DNA from: Acanthococcus lagerstroemiae
Lineage: Eukaryota > Arthropoda > Insecta > Hemiptera > Eriococcidae
DNA: 64,000 nt
Direction: 5' to 3'
NCBI GenBank assembly: GCA_031841125.1
Contig: JAJSSI010000042.1
Span: 1 to 64,000 of the forward strand
Within the stretch, counting starts at the first letter, position 1. Every line of letters starts with the position of its first letter. Positions 25,791 to 36,600 of the stretch are shown here, in pieces. Position numbers and translations under genes: made by a program. The notes beneath the pieces are model-generated. The model was not told the DNA's origin and searched no databases. It worked only from the letters and a program-made list of their open reading frames with translations.

Positions 25791-26123
25791 AAATCTTGCG
25801 ATAATACAGGTACAAATATCATATTTTGTAAGTTTTTATCAATATTTGATGCCGTGACTGTCATTCTGGATTCTGGGACAAACCTATAGATAATAATTAT
25901 TATTATACTCGTAGTCGTATATTTAAATGGCTTATTTTAATACTGCATTCTTCAAAAGTTTCAAACAAGAAAGTGCAGGCTAATTCTTAAATAATTAATG
26001 TATCCGAATAAGTTTGATCCTAGTAGGGCATTATCTGCTTTCGTCGTAAAAAAATGTATATTAGAACTTGAAAGTGTGCGCGGAAATTTTTTGAAAAATT
26101 AGGTAATGTAGATTTCAGTCGCG

Positions 26124-26666
26124 TATATGACGTCACCCACGCGCACGCTGCCAGAGGAGAAATATGCAACTAAATCAAAGGAGGATGCGTATTTTGTAGA
26201 CATGAAACCTCGGATCGTCATCTGTTGCGCTGGTACAATCTTAGAGGCATCTTCTGCGTCAACCGAAGTCTGAAAATTTTGAATTTTTTCAAGTTTTCAA
26301 CCATTATATGAAGTGTTGAAAAATATTAGCGTCGATTTTTCGAACGTTTTATTTTTTGTGATTTAATATTCGTGGTTTTTGCGAATTTGTGCGTCGTACT
26401 TACGAACGTTTTTAAACAATATAATAATTACTACCTAATTTTCGTTCTTATTAAGTGGAACTAACGTAGATTTATTGAACCTTTAATTGCTAGAAGTTTT
26501 ACCTTTGCGCGCTAGCATTCGTCTTTAATTTCGATTTGTTCTCGTTTGAGATTCTTAATTTTTCTTGCTTGAGCTAAAATTTATTATTCATTTAAATTTA
26601 TAATTAATTTTGAAAGTATTTATACTAAATTTTTTTCCGAGTTCATCTGTTTCAGATTCTACCCAG
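26124..26666 (+). promoter_or_regulatory. Candidate promoter and untranslated leader exon
   Basis: A palindromic CRE-type site TGACGTCA lies at 26128-26135 in the locally CG-rich context GACGTCACCCACGCGCACGC, which stands out from the AT-rich surroundings. About 530 bases downstream a strong splice donor reads CCCAG|GTAAGA at 26666/26667. The next good acceptor before a coding exon is at 30527-30528, immediately before the FLYWCH gene's ATG. This could therefore be the first, non-coding exon of that gene, with a ~3.9 kb intron. No transcript evidence is available from sequence, so this is inference. Confidence 0.3.
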
Positions 26667-26879
26667 GTAAGATTTTGTTTTATTCTAATTTGTTTTTTTT
26701 ACACAAGTTTTCGTTTTTTCTAAAAGTTTATTCAGTGATTTTTTTCAAAATTCAAAAATTAATATTCTTTACTTTCTTATTATTCGATTGGAATCTTTCG
26801 TGGACTTTCAAAGTGAGGTCACCCCAATTCCAGAACATTGAATCCTCCTCAATTTAGGCTTACTGATAGCTCCTTGTTC

Positions 26880-27800
26880 CACTTTGGCAATGCCAACCCT
26901 TCCAACCATCAGTACACTGCACCACGACCACGTCCCCTACTACTGTCTCCACAGTGACCCTCCTTCCTATCACAATTCCCTACCCCTATGTGGCTTTCTA
27001 CACCATCCCAGTCTCCCCTCCGTGAATTACCCCTGCCCCATCACATAATCACTCCATCCATCATGACCCTCCCCCATGATTCCTTATCCGGGACATCCTT
27101 CTTTCCTCCTTGGACATCACGTGCAATCTGCAACTTTTCTCCCGAACCCCGAACCCCTTCCCTATCCCGGTCGTCCTCCTTCATCATGGCCCCCTACATA
27201 ACCTCGACCTTCTCCACCACTAGGATCTCTACCATTGCCCTCCTTCAACTACAGCCCTCTTCTCTCACGATTACCCTTTTCCCTTCCATGGCCTTCCTCC
27301 CCAAATACGACCCACTCCTCATCACGAAGCTTCTCTCTTACAACAATCCCTTCCTCCATCATGTTCCTTCCCTCTGACTACAGTCTTCTTCCCCCTACCA
27401 TAGTGCTCCTCCTGCATCACAACACCCGTCCCCTCGCAATCCTTATTTTCCACCAAGGCTTACTCACCTACTGGAGTCTTTTTCTCCCTCCACGAATCCC
27501 TCACGACTTCCTCTCCCACTGTTATCACCCATCCCCTCCCTCGCCTCAACCACGCTCCCCGAGACGACCTATCCACTATGTGGCTCTTCTCTCTGAATAT
27601 GACTCGCGCTCCACCATGACTCTTGTCAGCTTCCACGATCCCCTCCTCCACCCCGATACTCCTCTCCGAACATGGTTCCCTTCCCAAACCAGGATCAAGT
27701 CCTCACCACGGCCGTCCTCCATCAAGAGGAGTTCTTCAACCAACAAGCAGGCCCTATCACGATCCTCTCCACCGCAGCTCCCTCAAGTCATTTCCACCAT
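26880..27800. repeat. Pyrimidine-rich degenerate minisatellite-like block
   Basis: The plus strand is dominated by short C/T words such as CCTCCACCATGACC, TCCATCATGACCCTCC and CCTCCTTCATCATGGCC, loosely repeated with no fixed period. It generates long Ser/Pro-rich open frames (up to 234 codons at 27235-27939), which are a by-product of the low stop-codon density of C-rich DNA. The same style of DNA recurs inverted at 29.5-30.3 kb and in a smaller patch at 58.7-58.9 kb. Confidence 0.7.
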
Positions 27801-27949
27801 GGTCACCAGAAATTTTCCCGAGGGAGGTGAGGGAAGCGGACTTTTGGTTTTGAATATTTTTGTAATATTGAACAGTAAAACTTCCCCTCCGCCACTTCCT
27901 CACCCTTCTAGAAAAAAATTCCCAGGCGTAACGATGTAGTTTAGGGGAC

Positions 27950-29000
27950 GTTATGACTCTGTGGCAGGTAAAACACGATAACTGCAGCTCGATCTAAATT
28001 AATCGCTTGTGAAGGCACCGAGTTCCCTTTCCTTCTGTACTCGTCATTCCGTATGCAGGTGAGAATCTGCATACGAAGTGACGTTTTCCTATTTTCCATT
28101 TCCTCTCCCTCCGTCTACCTGTTTTCCTGATAATTTTTGTTGTGTATGTAATCCGCAAAATATGTATTCGGAGAGATACGAATAAGAGATACTTGGTACT
28201 TGGTCTTACTTTTATCTTTTTTTCTTTTTTTTCCTGCTGGTCCTCGATGCCATTTGCACGAGCGATTTTTTTTTCTTGATTATGCTGTTTTGCTAAATTC
28301 TTTTTCTTTAATTTCATTTTGAACTGCAGTTTTCGCGGGTGCACGAATTTTCCGCCATCGGAGACTGTTATGTGCCGGAAGTTTTTTTTTCTGTTTTTCT
28401 TGGTGCCAAATCGTTTATGTCCGCATTCCGCCACGCGGTCTCATTTTCCGTTGTCTCTTGAATTTTTCATTTGCGGAATAAAATGTGTTTTGTGATGTTC
28501 ATTATGCTTTAAATTTCTTCTTTGTGAGGGGGGGATATGGGGAGTCTGCTGGAGAATGTGAGAACGTAAGTTTTAGTATACTTCACTTTTTCGTTCCGGA
28601 ACTTGAAACGACTTAGCCGGTGATCTGGGTAACCACCTTCCTATCCCTGGCAATACCACGCCTGAGAGGTCTCTCGTGAGCTAGTCGGGATACTTCCTCA
28701 GGCTCTCTGAGCTTTTCTTGGTCGGCCACTTACGCCGATTTTTTCGTGATCTGAGCACGTCCCGCAGGAAGGTGCGACCGGAGACAAATGTCGGTATTTC
28801 TTTGTGGACACCCTGTTTTTTTTTTGGGGGTCGTTCATGAAAAAATGCCACAACTCCTAGGTTAGACTCCTCTCATTTTTGATTTTCCTGTGCTAAATTA
28901 TATTTTCGTAATATTCAGTTAATTTTTTCAAAGCTAAATATAAAATAATCGAGCACTATAACGTGCCAGTATCTGGCACAATTACTATGTGAAGTTAATA
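27950..29000. other. Spacer between the inverted C-rich and G-rich blocks
   Basis: No gene is supported. The 146-codon minus frame at 27994-28434 is Lys/Arg-rich because of T-rich runs on the plus strand. A GC-richer stretch at 28.61-28.79 kb (CTGGGTAACCACC ... CACGTCCCGCAGGAAGG) differs in composition from both sides and may be part of a short element, but no terminal structure is seen. Confidence 0.4.
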
Positions 29001-29012
29001 ATAATATTGGCG

Positions 29013-29285
29013 TCATCCAAATTCCTCAATTTTGGATAGTTTACTTCTTTTTGCAAATTGATTAATCAGCAATTTCATTCTGTCCACTTCTCCATGTCCT
29101 TCTGTTTTACTGAATATTATGACATACGTATTCTCTCCATCTTTAATTGGTTTTGAAAAATTTCCCTCGACTTCTGATTCGATAATTACGCAAAAAATGT
29201 GCCCATCCTTTCCCCAATACCGTAGATTCTTGTGTATAGAATACGATTGCAGGTCTTCGGTCATCGATGAGGAACCTCTGGGAAT
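29013..29285 (-). CDS. Possible small coding exon, unknown protein
   Basis: An open minus-strand frame of 83 codons from an ATG at 29262-29264. The frame stays open upstream for about 14 more codons (AVPYLIPRGSSS precedes the Met) before a stop. The product reads like a real globular protein: YWGKDGHIFCVIIESEVEG is followed by a charged amphipathic end finishing in SKLSKIEEFG. Codon variety and residue balance are better than in neighbouring chance frames. I recognise no family. It could be a single-exon peptide, a terminal exon of a minus-strand gene, or a fragment of a mobile-element protein. No strong splice acceptor was identified just upstream, so the start is uncertain. Confidence 0.3.
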   Translation of the reverse strand: MPRGSSSMTEDLQSYSIHKNLRYWGKDGHIFCVIIESEVEGNFSKPIKDGENTYVIIFSKTEGHGEVDRMKLLINQFAKRSKLSKIEEFG

Positions 29286-29479
29286 TAGATACGGTACTGC
29301 CGAGCAGCATTAACGTTCTTTTGTTGCCATTTAAACTGTTAAAGTCTCGATACCAGAACTTGCAATTTTTAATTCCATATCAACCAATCCCATTTTGTTG
29401 CAATGTATTCGTAGTATCGCACCACTTATCACAAATTTAGCGATACACCAGGGACCTGAGTCCTATATGACCTGAAATC

Positions 29480-30310
29480 CGACCATGGGGCTCATCTGGT
29501 GGTCGAGGTATGGTAGGGGTCAAGAGGAGGTTATGGTGGCGGGGTGGGGACGTGTGGCGGTGGGTGAGGTGGAGAGGAGAGCTCGAGATGGTAGAAATGG
29601 GAGGCATCGTGGTAATAGGAGGGTTCTCGTCAGCGTCTGAAAGAGAACTCGTGACTCGGGAAGGGTGGGGATCACAACGTTGGGAGAAGAGTAGCAGTTA
29701 GGAAAGGGCTGGGTTAGAGGAGTGGTAGTTGAGGAGGGGATTGTGGAGTGTCAGTTCAGATGTGGTGAGGGGGTTGTCCGCCAGAGCAGTATTCAGCGGT
29801 GGAGGACGGGCAGGCATAATGGTCGAAGAATTGCCTCCTTGGCGCTCTTTCCTCCAGGAGAGCATTTGGCAGGGAGGGGCTTCTTAGCAGAGGAGGGAAC
29901 TCCCAGTGGTATAACGGGCCTTTATGGCAGACGGTGGTTGTACTAGGGAAGGAGGGGGGGTCTTTGACGGCAAGTGAAAGGTTAGGGTGGTGGGTGGAGA
30001 AGGCCCAGCGGGTGGCTGTGATTGTAGTGGGTGATCATGATTCTGTAGGAGGCCTGTGGTAGGGGAGAGGTTCATGAAAAGAGGTAAACCGCGGTTGGTC
30101 GAGGCTGACCATAGTGATGGTGGAGGAGGTCGTGTTGGGGGAAGGGGACTGGGGTGAAGGAAGGCAGTTTTGCAGTGGTGGTGAAGGATTATGATGAGGG
30201 AAGGTCAGTAGGAGGAGAGAGTCAGAAGGCAGCTTGGGGCAGGGCTTATGTGGGGGGTGACAGGGGTATGGTGGGATAGGGAGTAGAAGAGGGAGCTGAT
30301 TGTTCAAGTG
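29480..30310. repeat. Purine-rich degenerate block, inverse of the 26.9-27.8 kb block
   Basis: The plus strand is rich in GGTGGTGGA, GGAGGGG and GATGGTGG words. Its reverse complement has the CTCCTCCACCAT style of the 26.88-27.80 kb block. The minus-strand Ser/Pro/Leu frames (for example 30035-30307) are composition artefacts. The two blocks face each other across 1.7 kb of ordinary DNA. Confidence 0.7.
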
Positions 30311-30528
30311 TGCTCTATGAATAGCTTCCTTTGTGTTTCAAAACAGTTCATTTCAAAATATTAACAATTAACTTATACCGGATTTCGTTTTTCAGTACTT
30401 GACTTATCAGTACTTTTTTTATGTTTCCTTGTCTTATTTATATATTTTTTTACGCTTTTCTGTGGAATTTTTTTTTAAGCCTTCTTTCTGATGTTTGCTA
30501 TTCTGTATGCGATTTTATCAACTTATAG

Positions 30529-30665
30529 GGTGATGGAGATTCAAACACTGTCCAGCACCAGAGGCACTCTGTACCATGTTGGAGATGGATATTTCTACCG
30601 TAGAAATAAAGAACAGAATAATAATGTGTATTTGAAGTGCATTAACAATCAATGTCCAACACGAG
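30529..30665 (+). CDS. FLYWCH-MULE gene, exon with start codon
   Basis: Acceptor AACTTATAG ends at 30528; ATG is at 30533, four bases into the exon; donor CGAG|GTATTA follows 30665 (phase 1). It carries the first half of the FLYWCH finger, with STRG, the aromatic GYFYRRN and both cysteines. Reading through the donor would give a stop after seven codons, so splicing is required. Confidence 0.8.
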
Positions 30666-33600
30666 GTATTATTGCATTTTGGAAGTAAAATAATATTTTA
30701 ATTATTTCATTAGCTGAAGGGGTCGTTTCCCATTTGATCCCAGGAGATACGAAGTCTATGGAAGAAGACCTTTTATTTATTTTGGAAGAAGACCTTTTAT
30801 TCATGAAATACGTATTAATTAAAGTGGCACTGAAGAAACCCATCCGTTCATCTTAGAAGAATAGCAGAATTAAGAACATTAATCTTTGGCTTCTGTGTTT
30901 AAGTCATATTTCAGTAAAACTCAATTTTTACTTTCGGACTTGCTGTTAAACAGTTACAGTGTCGAGGAATTGGTAGACAAAAATGTCCTAAAACAGTATA
31001 CAATCATTTCTTGTGTCTCTTAGTGATCGATATTTTGTAGTTTTAAATTGTGCCGTAAACATCGAATGAGCCAAAAACTGAAATTCGTTCCATGAAAATG
31101 AATTCTTATCTATTTTTTAATTCATTGATATCCTGTGTGGGTATAAAAACGGTCGGGCATTATTATTTTCTTACTTCAGAACAATATTGTTCTACAATTT
31201 TCATTTACTGAAGAAGCACACAATATGGCATGTGGTGTCCTAGAAAACAAATTCTTGGCTTATGGCCTATTTGGAAAAGATCCGCTCATTACTACTCAGT
31301 TTCTGCCAACAGTGGCATATAAGTATACCACCAACCACTGAAAATAAAAACTTCTTACCCGCTGAATTCTAGTAGAAGTTACAAAATCCTGTATTTCTAT
31401 CTGGGGGCAAAATTTTGTTCGAAGGTACGCCCTTAATTACCGTCGAGTTATAACCCTGGGTCAGCTTATAACAATTCCATTTATCATAAAGAATTCGTAT
31501 TTACATGCAGAAACATACTTATGTTGATAAAATTATTCTTTTGCAGCAACTATGCGGATAATTGGTGGGAATGCAGTATTCACCCGAATGCCTAATCCAC
31601 CACATACGCATGTGAGTGACCCTCTGAAGCCATCCATATTAGCATTCAAAAAAGAATGCCGGAAGTCAGCGAGAGAGCAATTAGGGTCACACCATGCTAT
31701 CTATAGCCATGTGCTGGGGAAGTAAGTACACGTAATGTTTCCTAAACAGAATTCTAGTAATTTTCGATGTTTTGTAAAGTTGATTAAGGTTTTCCTTCGC
31801 CAAAGAAAATAATTGATATCTAAATTCAAAGCTTTCTGTCCCCTTTTCGATAGTCATCCGATGAAATATTCTTCACGCATTAGGTCCCTTTACATTGAAT
31901 CCTAAGTCTGAACACAATAAAAGTTTAGGTGGTTCTCAGCTTTATACTGAATTATAGAAATATCTTGTCATTGGTCTTTGGGCAAAATAAAAAATAAACG
32001 ATATTTCATCACTTAAAAACGGAATCAAGGAATACGCAGTGATGATTTAGCTGTTTGTATACTTTTTCAAATAACTTATTCATAACCTCTTGATGCTTAT
32101 GCTTACACTTACTTGTATGTATTTTTTATTAAATAATAGAAGTACAACATTTCTTACAGGTATCCTGCAGAAGTTGGAGCATCTGCTCCGTTCAAGACGG
32201 AGGTAAAATCTATGCAATGGCATAGCAGGAAAATGCAGCCTCCTATTCCGAACAGTCTTGCCAGCTATGGCCAAGCCCTCGCGAATGGGGTATACGGATT
32301 CGGGCTGTGCAAAGAAGTCAGCGCGAAATTACCTTTCTACCGTGGACATACTGATCGATACGTCCTTTTTGTGTCACCTAGAACAGCCGAGTAAGTACAT
32401 TTTCATGTTAACTTGGCCAAAAGTACAGATATTACTGACGATGCTATCGATACTGGCCATTTAATTCAATATTACGCTCGAAGTTTCCTTGAAACGTAGT
32501 AGTCATTTAGATCATGAAACTTAAATCAGGTACTGAAGAAAACTGAGTTTAAGAAGAATGTTACTAATTATTCATCAAAATTTGGAAGAGATGAGGAGTC
32601 TTTACAATATCGAATCCAAAATTTGCCACAGCATATACATTAACGCTGGGAGCCTAAAACTTCCAAAACTCAATTATCTTCATGTAGACCAGATTCTAGA
32701 CTGCATTAATTTTTTTCGATACATTAATTAGAAGAACTCTACAGCATCTTGACCACCAAATAATCTTTATATCTCAAAAAATTAATGCCTTGCTTTGACA
32801 ATGATTGAAATATGCAAAACTCGGAGAAGTAGGTACGTATAATGCCTACTGAATATGATATTATCTATACATTTCCATTATTTTTATTAACGTCGAAACG
32901 CCATTGGAGCGACAGCTAATGAAAATAAAAATACTGGTATATCCAAGTTCTGAGGGGAGTGATTAGTAGAATGAAACTGTGGGAAAGTCTAGAATCTGGT
33001 AGGGTATGAAAAGTAAACTGATTATTATTAATTTTGTAATTTTGAAAAGACAAGGAGAAGATTATATAAACTCTCAATTCCTTTAACGTTCCTTCTGCGT
33101 CCCAAAAGGGTACTCCAGCTGGAATTCTTTATATAAATATATCTGGTGCCTTAGATTTTCCTTTTGGTGTTTCAATTTTTTACTCCTCAAACAAATTTCC
33201 CTTCTTTTTGGGAGTTTTAGGGATTTGAACATACTTACAAGCTATATAAATCACCTTTCTGGGTGAAGATTTTTCTTTTCATTCACCTTATAAAAGGCAT
33301 AATCAGGTGTGAAGATTCTTCTTTTCATTGACCTTATTAAAGGCATAATCATCAAATATTAGGAAGCATTTTCTTGGAAATTCAGGAAGCAAGTTCAATT
33401 TTATATTCTAAATGTTGATGTATACATTTTTTCATAAGGTTCCAGCCTAACGTTCTTTTCAATATTTTTTGTAATATTCTCGTGTAAAATGTGTCAAATG
33501 CTATGAAGTGGTTTCTGTACTTATTTGGAATATTTTCTTCTATTATATAGTGTAGTTGTTGATTTTAAAAAACATTTATTAATGCAGTTGATAATAATTC

Positions 33601-36600
33601 AGGGTGTCTACAAATAATACAAGTAGCTTTCCCATCATAATTTCCTGAACGTACTACCACTACCTTGTCAATGTCAAGCAAACTGTAAGTTTTCTCAGTG
33701 ATGCGCATTTTTCACAGAGGACTCGGAAACATTATTCTTCCATTAAAAAAGGCTTAGAATGTACCAGTTACTCTAGAATCAATCCTAGACAGTATAATCT
33801 ATGAACATTCTGAAGTACAAATTTTATCTTTAATAAAAAGCTTTATGAACCCTTTTTATTTTCCAACCAATAGTTGAAGACTGACTGACCAAGACCGCAA
33901 TTTTCCAAATCAGGGTGGGAACTAAAAAAAAATATTGTACGTCACAGCTGACAGGGTTTGACAGTGCAGAATAAAAAATTAAGTAATTATTAATAACAGA
34001 AGTTTTTAACTCGCTGGCCATTCCTCTTTTCATGTAAAAAAATTGCATACTCAGTTTGCCGTAAATGCGATTCAGTCGCCTGCGAGTCACAAGCGACGCA
34101 CCGAGTGTTCTAATCCCAGAAGGCGCATTCATTTAGCTACTTCTCGATTAGTATACAGATACTTTGTCTATAGCAATGAAAGCAGCTTTTCAGTTTTACC
34201 GACTTTTCGGAGAAAAGGGAAGTATTTTGATTGTATTTGGAGAAAGATTCATGAGCGATACGGACTCCGCTTACTTGGACAGGTGTTGAGGGACGAAAAT
34301 TGAAATGAAATAATAAACACAAGCATATAGTCGCTAGAGAGCCCCTATATGAAACTTGAGAAGACGCGTTTTCTTCATGTTTAAAATTTGTAACCGATTG
34401 CGTTGGAAATAGGAGTACGTCGCTTTACCGGGACGTTATTTGGGGATTATTCCAGGAGTTCGAATGTTTGGGTTTTGCTTGAATAGTGCAGATGTGACTT
34501 TTAAATTTAGTGTGAAAATCACAGCGCTAATGCTTATGATTGAAACAAAATACGGTGCGGTAATAACTGAAACTTCACTGCGCATGTTTATGAGAGTAGA
34601 TATCTCGAACTATAAGGAGGTAGATTAATTTATGTTTCCCATAGAATGTGATCAGACATAATTTGTTCGACGATCAAAATCTTGAAGATAGACCAGAATA
34701 ATGAATGTAATCAACTATCGCTTAGTTCACTTGGTAGGTAAAATAATGCACGGAAGCAAGAAAATTGGGTAAAATGGCTGACCTTTTTTTTTTTTTTTTT
34801 TTTGAAAATAGCTTCACCATCTACTTCTTCAAGCCACGACATAAGATCGCAAACAGATTAAAAAAAATACAAATTATTTATTAAAACTTCGTTTATTCAT
34901 TTTCCAGATTATTTACTGCGGAAACCGACACCCGATTTGTCATCGATGCGACCTTCAAGTGTGTCCCGAGGAAGCCGAACGGGTTATACCAGTTACTCAC
35001 TATTGGGGTAGTTAAAGAAAAATTTGTAAGTATAATTATGTAAACGGCGTAAACTGTACTTGTACAATATAGAAATATTCATTGATTCTGTCGGATTAGC
35101 AGTTAACTTAAATAAATAACGCAGAGTGTATTGCAATAGGTCTCCTCATAAATCTCTTATTTTACACATACAGTGTGAGTAAATGGAAATAGAATATTTA
35201 TAGGATAAGATTTTTTTGTCGAGTCGGCAACTACCTTTAACTAGGAAATTCCAAAACAAAAGTACCTTGAATTACTCTGTGTATACACTTTTTGATAGAC
35301 TGCTTTCTTCATGATCTGAACAGTGATAATGGAAGACACAGTATCAAATAAATTTATATTTTACAGATGCTGCCATTGGTGTTTGCAGTGATGACTGGTA
35401 AAGACACAGCGCTATACATAGAAATCCTTCAAGCAATTAAAAATCTGTACCCAGCGTGGGACCCGCATCATTTTATGTGTGATTTTGAAGCAGGTCTCCA
35501 TGCTGCGGTCTCGCAGATTTTTCCAGTTTGTTCGATTACAGGATGCTGGTTCCACTTTTCTCAGGTAAAAATTTCCTAATACTAAACCCCAGGTATACAT
35601 GTATTTTTCCAGTGTTTTCGATTAATATGACATTAAAAATCTTGAAGTAGAAACATCTAGACTACTGTGCATTTACCTGCTGAATGGGGAAGCTGTGAGT
35701 AATAAGTAAACCTAGACCAACCACTGAAGAATTAACAGCTTGCGCGTATATGTGCTGTAATTGTTCTCATTTATGTTATTAATAATTTTCAGGCTATTTT
35801 CCGGAGGGTTATGAAATTGGGACTGAAGGCCCAATATTCGGAAAATCAGCATCTGAGAAAAGTAGTCCGAATGCTGATGGCACTGCCGCTGCTGCCACCA
35901 GAGAAGATCGTTGAAGGGATAGCCTGTGTGGACCACGAAATTCAGCAAAATGCTCTGCTACAGAATTTCCGTGGGGCACTTCAACGACTGATGGCTTATG
36001 TAAACGGCTTCTGGATGACAAGTATATATTTCATACTATATGACTCATTTCTTCCACTTATGAAAAATGCATAATAGAGTCTATATGAAAATTTTATTTG
36101 CAGGCGTGGGACCAGATGTTTTCAGCGTTTATAAACAGCCATTACGTACCAATAATAATCTGGAAGCTCTTCACGGCTATTTGACACTATACATGACGGG
36201 ATCAAGAAATGCTGTTCATCCTAATATCTGGCAATTCACGGGTATGTGTTTAATAGTACGTATGAGGTACTAAGATGGTAGGAGACGAAAAAACCGAGAA
36301 TTTCGGCAATGGAATGAGCTGTACCAAAATGAACATTTCTGATAACGGCATCAAGAAGGAAAAGAAACTTTTGTAGTATTTACTGAAATATACCCTGGAC
36401 TAACATGAAAGACGTGCATTTTCCTTTTTATATCTGAAAAGGTTTAATCAGTCGCCATTGATAAGTCGGTGGAGTGGTAGTGCGATAAAAACGGTTCACA
36501 TTGTGCTAATATTAGTGATTTGCTCCAAATCATACATCAATAAATTGATTGGTTCAGTTGATAGTAACTTTTAATACAGCATAAGTGAAGGGTGGTAAGG

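Larger units (their letters stand above)
15700..25800. repeat. Complex non-coding repeat block with units in both orientations
   Basis: A set of shared units recurs here. One unit contains TTATTCGCCCCA, ATTCGATTACGAACACGCC, ACTACTACTGTAATTTACAG and TTGGACAAATTCAA. It is on the plus strand at about 16.02-16.33, 17.34-17.56 and 22.85-23.04 kb, and reversed at 20.56-20.77, 21.27-21.50, 24.36-24.57 and 25.08-25.31 kb. A second unit carries TGGGCAGTAC with a GATAGCGC/GGGCACAATT segment and shows the same two orientations. The layout is a large imperfect palindrome. The right half (23.43-24.08 kb) matches 52.62-53.23 kb. The block is riddled with stops and no gene is supported. Confidence 0.8.

Noticed and set aside
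27235..27939. 234-codon Ser/Pro-rich open frame, the longest in the window
   Set aside because: It lies in C/T-rich low-complexity DNA where stops are rare on this strand; overlapping frames are open too, and there is no domain or splice context.
27994..28434. 146-codon Lys/Arg-rich minus-strand frame
   Set aside because: The composition follows T-rich runs on the plus strand; no domain, and it mixes several sequence textures.
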